Assembly: GCA_026397675.1 (NCBI GenBank)
Contig: JAPLUH010000480.1
Location: 1 to 10,662 of the forward strand
DNA from: Verrucomicrobiota bacterium
Lineage (GTDB): Bacteria > Verrucomicrobiota > Verrucomicrobiia > Limisphaerales > UBA9464
DNA length: 10,662 nt
Direction of reading: 5' to 3'
Numbering within the stretch: the stretch's first letter is position 1; the number at the start of each line of letters is the position of its first letter. This document shows positions 7,180-10,662 of the stretch, one piece after another. Made by a program: the position numbers and the translations under genes. The notes under the pieces were generated by a model that was not told the origin of the DNA, searched no databases, and saw only the letters and a list, made by a program, of their open reading frames with translations.

Positions 7180-7492
7180 GGATGAGCGCCTCCGCCGAAG
7201 GGCCGCAAACCAGCGGCTGACCCCTCAACCACTCCCAGTCCACCGAATAGGGTTTGCCGTGGGACCTCACAGGCACCAGTCGGGCCTTGGGATGACCGTC
7301 GCTGGTAATGATGATTTCAGCGCCCCGCGAGGCCTGCTCGAGAAGGTTAGACAACTGATCCTTGGCAGCACGGACGTTGATCGATGTGGCCTGCGGTTCT
7401 AACCCGGCCACCTCTCGAAGGACCTCGCCCGTTTTGGCGCCCTCTGAGGTCCCTAGAGGATAACGCACCGGGGTGGTGGTGGAGTGTCTCAT
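7154..7492 (-). CDS. Phd/YefM-family antitoxin
   Basis: The 112-residue protein contains the Phd/YefM core at about residues 38-76 (SINVRAAKDQLSNLLEQASR, then GAEIIITSDGHPKARLVPV). This fold binds operator DNA as a dimer, and the acidic C-terminal part neutralises the partner toxin. The C-terminal segment (VDWEWLRGQPLV) is the likely toxin-binding region. The PIN toxin gene follows with a short overlap, as in other Phd-VapC pairs. The start is uncertain. ATG 7492 (with GTG at 7495 next to it) leaves an unusual 36-residue N-terminal extension rich in Thr and Gly before the core. An internal GTG (Val28) with GAGG upstream would give a more standard length. The upstream palindromes suggest autorepression by the antitoxin-toxin complex. 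Confidence 0.8.
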   Translation of the reverse strand: MRHSTTTPVRYPLGTSEGAKTGEVLREVAGLEPQATSINVRAAKDQLSNLLEQASRGAEIIITSDGHPKARLVPVRSHGKPYSVDWEWLRGQPLVCGPSAEALIRVERDGRD

Positions 7493-7498
7493 CACTCT

Positions 7499-7550
7499 GA
7501 TGTAGCCTCTTGAGGCCTCATTGGCAAATTTTTTGATGCCTCAAGAAGCC
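7499..7550 (-). promoter_or_regulatory. Probable promoter-operator of the toxin-antitoxin genes
   Basis: The stretch has a perfect 10-bp palindrome TGAGGCCTCA (7511-7520). It overlaps a short hairpin GCCTC-TT-GAGGC (7505-7516). A second near-palindrome, TTGATGCCTCAA, lies at 7533-7544. The arms 7504-7516 and 7538-7550 also form a larger inverted repeat (11 of 13 matched) around 21 bases. On the minus strand, TTGCCA (7527-7522) and TACATC (7504-7499) are 17 nt apart and could be -35 and -10. The palindrome would lie between them, an ideal place for repression. The -10 match is weak (3 of 6), and a start site about 7 nt on would fall near ATG 7492, making a nearly leaderless message. Confidence 0.5.
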
Positions 7551-8867
7551 TTATTCGGCCTGATTAATCCTCCGGCCCATCTCGAGACCGCACGCAAATC
7601 GGCGGGGAGGGCTGAAAAACAGGGCCGTTTGTTCGGGGGCTCTACCGCAATTTGAGTGCCACGATTCCCGCCTGACGAACCACTCCCAAGGCCGTGCGCT
7701 GATCAAACAACACCCCCAGCTCCACGGTTTCGCCCTTAGGCCGACTAAACAAATAGCGGGCCAAGGCTTGTTGAAAAAGTCCGCCTCGTCGACGAGGCGC
7801 AGCCGTAACTCTTTGAGGTTGCCTCCCCGTCGAACGCTCAGGGGGATGTCCTTCGAATCCCCCGCCTTCACCAGCGCCCGATTGAATTCGATAATACCGC
7901 TGGGCGGATCTCCCTGAATCGCAGCAATCACATCGCCCGCCTTGAGCCCCGCTTTTTCGGCCGGACTACCCGGTTGCACCGCCTGAATGGTCAGGGGACG
8001 CGTTGCCGCCTTGAGACGGGCTCCAAACCAAAAACGCCCCACCGACTCGCCGCTGAGCACCTCGGCCAAGGCTTGGTTAACCCGTTTAATGGGGATGGCA
8101 AAACCAATGCCCTGGGCGCCCATTTGCGGACGCAATGTTGCCACGTTGATGCCGATGAGGTCCCCCCGCAAATTGATGAGCGGGCCGCCAGAATTACCCG
8201 GGTTAATGGCCGCGTCGGTCTGGATCCAGTCCAAGGTATCGAGTTCTCCGCGCGAACGATCCTCATTGGGACCGCGGCGTGCGCGGGAACTCAAGATGCC
8301 CCGACTCACAGAACCCGCGTATCCGAAGGGATTGCCCAAGGCGATGACCGTCTCGCCCAACAAGAGGTCGTCGTCCTTAGCAAATTTGACGGCCGGGAAC
8401 TTTCGACCCGGAGATTTGAGCCTCAGCAACGCCACATCTTTGGCGGCGTTGAGCGCCACCCGTTCGGCCTCGATGGGATCCGATCCGTCGTTGAACTTCA
8501 CGAACACTCGTTTCACACCATCGACCACGTGAACATTGGTGAGCACGTAACCTTCCTCGTCGATGACGACACCGGAGCCGCGGCTGACCACCGCCTCCTG
8601 CACCTGCTGCAACCGCCATCCGAAAAATTCAGCCATCAAGCGGTCGTCGACGCTGTTGGGGTCGACATCGGCCGAACCCTCGACATTGACCACGCTCGGC
8701 ATCACCCGCTCGATGGCCTCCACGACGGCGTCGCGGCGGACATCCAACGCATCGGCCTTCGTTAGGTCGGTTTGCTGGGCAAAGGCCGGAACAAAGGCCG
8801 CCCCGACCAGAAGGGTGACTGCCCAAAAAACAACGACTGAGGTTCTCTTCAAGACACTCGGTATCAT
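7551..8867 (-). CDS. degQ: HtrA/DegQ-type secreted serine protease, C-terminus frameshifted
   Basis: This is an envelope quality-control protease of the trypsin-like HtrA family. ATG 8867 gives a clean signal peptide (about residues 1-30, ending AFA before QQ). ATG 8879 would add four residues. Both lack a strong ribosome-binding site. The catalytic triad is complete: His113 (TNVHVVDG), Asp144 (DVALLRL) and Ser226 (GNSGGPL). One PDZ domain follows (about 285-355, including AEKAGLKAGDVI); classical DegP/DegQ have two. After ADFF at residue 365 the annotated frame becomes Trp/Cys/Arg-rich and unlike a protease. The adjacent frame instead gives 43 sensible residues (QQALARYLFSRPKGETVELG and onward) ending at TAG 7644-7642. 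The switch falls at a run of five T on the coding strand, so a lost T or an assembly error is likely. The restored protein would be about 408 residues. The catalytic domain is unaffected. Confidence 0.88.
   Translation of the reverse strand: MIPSVLKRTSVVVFWAVTLLVGAAFVPAFAQQTDLTKADALDVRRDAVVEAIERVMPSVVNVEGSADVDPNSVDDRLMAEFFGWRLQQVQEAVVSRGSGVVIDEEGYVLTNVHVVDGVKRVFVKFNDGSDPIEAERVALNAAKDVALLRLKSPGRKFPAVKFAKDDDLLLGETVIALGNPFGYAGSVSRGILSSRARRGPNEDRSRGELDTLDWIQTDAAINPGNSGGPLINLRGDLIGINVATLRPQMGAQGIGFAIPIKRVNQALAEVLSGESVGRFWFGARLKAATRPLTIQAVQPGSPAEKAGLKAGDVIAAIQGDPPSGIIEFNRALVKAGDSKDIPLSVRRGGNLKELRLRLVDEADFFNKPWPAICLVGLRAKPWSWGCCLISARPWEWFVRRESWHSNCGRAPEQTALFFSPPRRFACGLEMGRRINQAE
7645..7773 (-). pseudogene. 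Out-of-frame C-terminal segment of degQ
   Basis: In the -1 frame relative to the main degQ frame, this stretch encodes 43 residues including ARYLFSRPKGETVELGVLF and DQRTALGVVRQAGIVALKLR. It alternates hydrophobic and charged residues like a beta-rich domain tail. The competing main-frame translation (many Trp, Cys and Arg) does not. It directly follows the PDZ domain, and TAG comes immediately after it at 7644-7642. Confidence 0.65.
7774..7778 (-). other. Frameshift point in degQ (run of five T on the coding strand)
   Basis: Reading GAC-TTT-TTC-AAC keeps the long frame to 7551. Adding one T, or slipping back one base, gives GAC-TTT-TTT-CAA-CAA and opens the protein-like frame ending at 7642. 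Five T is shorter than a classical U-UUU-UUC slippery site, so programmed slippage is less likely than an indel. Confidence 0.75.
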
Positions 8868-8879
8868 GTCAGTAGCCAT

Positions 8880-9009
8880 GGATGACAATGGGCCGCATTT
8901 GTTCAATTCCCAAGCGGACGCACTCATCCATAGCCCACTGTGGACTGGGATCAAGCCACCGAATCCCGGAGTTGATCTTGCCGGTCGTTTACCCAGGAGC
9001 CAGATCGAC
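8880..9009 (-). promoter_or_regulatory. Intergenic region between yebC-like gene and degQ
   Basis: These 130 bases separate the yebC-like stop from the degQ start. On the minus strand, TTGATC (8954-8949) and TATGGA (8932-8927) are 16 nt apart, which would place a start site about 40-50 nt before the degQ ATG. Both hexamers are imperfect. I see no clear terminator for the yebC-like gene. Confidence 0.25.
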
Positions 9010-9732
9010 TCACTTCATGGCAACGTACAGGCGGTGCACGTCATCATGGTCATCGATGGCATTGAGGAACGTGGAAACCTGCTGCTTTTCGGCGTCGCCA
9101 AGTTCCACAGGGTTCTTGGCTACGTGGCGGATCTCGCTGGCGAGGACTTTCCAACCGGCTTTAGAGAGCCATTGGGTGACCGTGGCCAAATCCTTCACCT
9201 CGGCTAGAAACCGAGTTCCCACATGCCCTTCAGGGATTTCTTCCCCGTCGAGCGGTTCGAGATTCTGCGCGCCGGCTTCGATGGCGTCGGATTCGGAATC
9301 GCGCTTGGCGTCGGAATGGGTGGCTTCCACCACACCCAAGCGGTGGAAAAAAAACGACATGCTGCCGGGCTGTCCCAATTGGCCCTCCTTAAACAAATGG
9401 CGAATTTCCGGAGCCGTCCGGTTCCGGTTGTCGGTAAGGCACTCGACGATCACCGGCACCTTGTGCGGGGCAAAGCCCTCATACAGCACGGTCTCGAAAT
9501 CCACCTTTTCGTCCAAGAGACCGGCCCCCTTCTTAATGGCCCGCTCAATGGTGTCCTTGTTCACACTGGCCTTCTTGGCCTTTTCGACCGCCGCCGCCAG
9601 ATGGGCATTGGTCTCGATCTCCGGCCCGCCCAACTTGGCGGCGACCATGATTTCGCGGGTCAGCTTGCCGACCACCTGACCTTTTTTCTGTGCGGCCGCC
9701 TCGCGACCCGCCTGCTTCCATTGGGCTCCCAT
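9010..9732 (-). CDS. YebC/PmpR (TACO1) family protein
   Basis: This 240-residue cytoplasmic protein has the full-length YebC architecture. A basic N-terminal helical domain contains KLTREIMVAAKLGGPE (about 23-38) and KKASVNKDTIERAIKKG (53-69), followed by VLYEGFAPHKVPVIVECLTDN (82-102), the most diagnostic YebC phrase, then the two alpha/beta domains. The opening MGAQWK, in place of MAGHSKW, is a variant I associate with Verrucomicrobia. Family members have been described as DNA-binding regulators. Work on mitochondrial TACO1 and its bacterial relatives also points to relief of ribosome stalling, so the regulator label should be used with care. It is a single gene, with a 235-bp divergent gap on one side and 130-140 bp before degQ on the other. 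ATG 9732 fits the family start, although no clear ribosome-binding site precedes it. Confidence 0.93.
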   Translation of the reverse strand: MGAQWKQAGREAAAQKKGQVVGKLTREIMVAAKLGGPEIETNAHLAAAVEKAKKASVNKDTIERAIKKGAGLLDEKVDFETVLYEGFAPHKVPVIVECLTDNRNRTAPEIRHLFKEGQLGQPGSMSFFFHRLGVVEATHSDAKRDSESDAIEAGAQNLEPLDGEEIPEGHVGTRFLAEVKDLATVTQWLSKAGWKVLASEIRHVAKNPVELGDAEKQQVSTFLNAIDDHDDVHRLYVAMK

Positions 9733-9844
9733 GGGTCAAGGTAAACGAAAGTCCGGCCTCGAACGGAAGCTCAAAGAATCCGAAAGGCATTCGGGGAGGA
9801 AACCGGCTCCCGGGTTGGTCCCCGATCCGGATGGCCAACTGAGG

Positions 9845-9866
9845 CTCAATCCATGACTCAATCCAT
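9845..9866. repeat. Two tandem copies of a 12-nt unit
   Basis: CTCAATCCAT occurs at 9845-9854 and again at 9857-9866, a 12-nt period, between the yebC-like gene and the cytochrome gene. Two copies are too few to call a larger array. Confidence 0.7.
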
Positions 9867-9878
9867 CGCTAATTTGTG

Positions 9879-9943
9879 AGCGCCGGGAGAGGCTAAAAAA
9901 CTCACGACTCCCCTGCGCTACGGTCTTGGCTGCTTCCGGCACC
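9879..9943. other. Two adjacent hairpins in the divergent intergenic region
   Basis: Hairpin 1 pairs AGCGC (9879-9883) with GCGCT (9915-9919) and GGGAG (9885-9889) with CTCCC (9908-9912). It has a small internal loop and an 18-nt loop that contains A6. Hairpin 2 spans 9928-9943 (GG-TGC pairing with GCA-CC, one bulged C, loop TTCCG). Either could form in RNA from either strand. The T-run on the minus strand lies in the loop and not after the stem, so hairpin 1 is not a standard terminator. A leader structure, a small RNA or a genomic repeat are all possible. Confidence 0.4.
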
Positions 9944-9953
9944 TCGGCATAAG
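9926..9953 (+). promoter_or_regulatory. Possible promoter of the cytochrome c gene
   Basis: TTGGCT (9926-9931) and CATAAG (9948-9953) are 16 nt apart, each matching the sigma-70 consensus at four of six bases. A start near 9960 would leave only a short leader before ATG 9968. The site overlaps hairpin 2, so this is weak. Confidence 0.2.
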
Positions 9954-9967
9954 GTCCTTGAAATCCC

Positions 9968-10662
9968 ATGAGTTGTTTCCTGCACCGAGTCTCAGCCCCG
10001 TTGACCGTCGCGGCGGCCCTATTCTCCGCCGTATTCCAAGCCTCGGCCGGGATCCAGACGGGAGTCCACCCTCCTTCGATAGACCGCGGCACCCTTTTGG
10101 TCAGCGAATTGCAATGCGCCGCCTGCCACAGCGACAAGGGTTTGCCGGCCTCGGCCGCGCTCCCCGACTGGGCCGCTCCCAAAGGGGCCCCCGTGCTTGG
10201 GACAGATCCGCTAAAAACCTCGACGACCTGGATGCGGCGCTGGCTCTCCAGTCCCCACCAAGCCAAACCGGGGTCCGCCATGCCCGACGTGCTGCACGGG
10301 ATGACTGAAGCCCAGAAGACCAAGACAGTCGACGTGCTCACCCACTACCTCGTCTCACTGCGCAAGACCAACGAACCTTCCGGCCTCCGCTCAGACCCAG
10401 CCCGGATCGATCAGGGGCGCGCCTTGTACCACACGGTGGGCTGTGTCGCCTGCCACGCTCCGGAGACACGCCCCGAAGGAGTGACCGATCAAGCCTTCAA
10501 AGAAATTCAGGCACAGTCCATCCCGCTGGGAGACCTCGCCCGGAAATACCCCGCTTCGGAGCTGGCCCGACTGCTGCGCGATCCACTAGTGCACCGCCCT
10601 TCGGGTCGGATGCCCTCGATGAACCTCTCGCCCTCAGAGGCTGGAGCCATCGCTCTCTACTT
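9968..10662 (+). CDS. Secreted cytochrome c with two CXXCH haem sites (partial, runs off the right edge)
   Basis: The frame is open from ATG 9968 to the end of the window (231 complete codons) and has no stop inside it. An in-frame TGA at 9959-9961 makes this ATG the first possible start. A signal peptide covers about residues 1-27, ending ASA before Gly. The first haem site is CAACH (50-54), with a likely axial Met105 in SAMPDV. The second is CVACH (159-163), with Met215 or Met218 in GRMPSM as ligand. RRWLSSPHQAKPGSAMPDVL and the following long helix resemble the paired cytochrome c modules of secreted Planctomycetes/Verrucomicrobia proteins, which often carry further C-terminal domains. The rest lies outside the window, so the full architecture is unknown. 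It should act in the periplasm in electron transfer. It is divergent from the yebC-like gene. The ribosome-binding site is weak (AAGG about 12 nt upstream). Confidence 0.85.
   Translation, partial: MSCFLHRVSAPLTVAAALFSAVFQASAGIQTGVHPPSIDRGTLLVSELQCAACHSDKGLPASAALPDWAAPKGAPVLGTDPLKTSTTWMRRWLSSPHQAKPGSAMPDVLHGMTEAQKTKTVDVLTHYLVSLRKTNEPSGLRSDPARIDQGRALYHTVGCVACHAPETRPEGVTDQAFKEIQAQSIPLGDLARKYPASELARLLRDPLVHRPSGRMPSMNLSPSEAGAIALY

Noticed and set aside
7504..7550. Rho-independent terminator for degQ
   Set aside because: The short GC stem is followed by T-rich DNA only on the plus strand, while degQ is on the minus strand; a regulatory palindrome for the antitoxin fits better.
7974..8765. Long plus-strand frame (263 codons) opposite degQ
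   Set aside because: It is a mirror of the degQ coding sequence in GC-rich DNA; the composition is His/Arg/Gly-rich and shows no domain.
8882..9679. Long plus-strand frame (265 codons) opposite the yebC-like gene
   Set aside because: It is Ser/Arg-rich, crosses the yebC-degQ intergenic region, and lies opposite a clear full-length YebC.
9922..9953. Signal recognition particle (4.5S-like) RNA on the minus strand
   Set aside because: A stretch matches GGAAGCAGCCAAG from the SRP RNA core as I recall it, but the domain IV hairpin is four bases too short, the symmetric internal loop is missing, and no flanking helix closes around it.
9736..10341. A 201-codon frame on the minus strand overlapping the cytochrome gene
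   Set aside because: It lies opposite a convincing cytochrome c with signal peptide and two CXXCH sites, and its translation over that part is low-complexity without family features.
1..10662. CRISPR array, transposase, integrase, tRNA or rRNA genes
   Set aside because: I found no regularly spaced repeats, no terminal inverted repeats around a mobile gene, and no tRNA T-loop or rRNA signature on either strand.

Overview
The window is about 60% GC, protein-dense and bacterial. Its gene families suggest a member of the Verrucomicrobiota, perhaps the Pedosphaera/Limisphaerales side. This rests on three features: the Gld-type ABC operon extended by DUF4340 and AsmA-like genes, a YebC protein that begins MGAQWK, and a double-CXXCH secreted cytochrome of the kind common in Verrucomicrobia and Planctomycetes. 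The taxonomic call comes from family knowledge and not from a marker gene.

Layout. Positions 14-6529 on the minus strand form a tight five-gene operon, transcribed right to left: GldA-like ABC ATPase, GldF-like permease, GldG-like auxiliary protein, DUF4340 protein, AsmA-like protein. Junctions are 1 nt (A/F), an ATGA overlap (F/G), 13 nt bridged by a possible 5-codon minicistron (G/DUF4340) and a possible GTGA overlap (DUF4340/AsmA). Together they look like a membrane ABC-2 transporter with two large membrane-anchored extracytoplasmic partners and an AsmA-type protein that may handle lipid or envelope material. The gldG gene is split by an in-frame TAG, and the AsmA-like gene also stops at a TAG beside the window edge, possibly too early.

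Positions 6649-7495 (minus) hold a type II toxin-antitoxin pair: a Phd/YefM-like antitoxin overlapping a VapC-like PIN toxin. A palindrome-rich stretch that looks like an autoregulatory operator lies just upstream. Positions 7551-8867 (minus) encode a secreted HtrA/DegQ serine protease with one PDZ domain. Its last ~43 residues are in another frame after a run of five T, so it carries a one-base frameshift. Positions 9010-9732 (minus) encode a complete YebC/PmpR-type protein.

Positions 9733-9967 are a divergent intergenic region with a 12-nt tandem repeat and two adjacent hairpins, the most structured non-coding DNA here. From 9968 (plus) a secreted cytochrome c with two CXXCH haem sites runs off the right edge.

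There is no CRISPR array, no transposase and no tRNA or rRNA gene that I can recognise. No stretch longer than 300 bases lacks a gene. The most notable points are the amber-interrupted gldG (and possibly AsmA-like) gene, the frameshifted degQ, the gldG/DUF4340 minicistron, the toxin-antitoxin operator and the structured divergent intergenic region.
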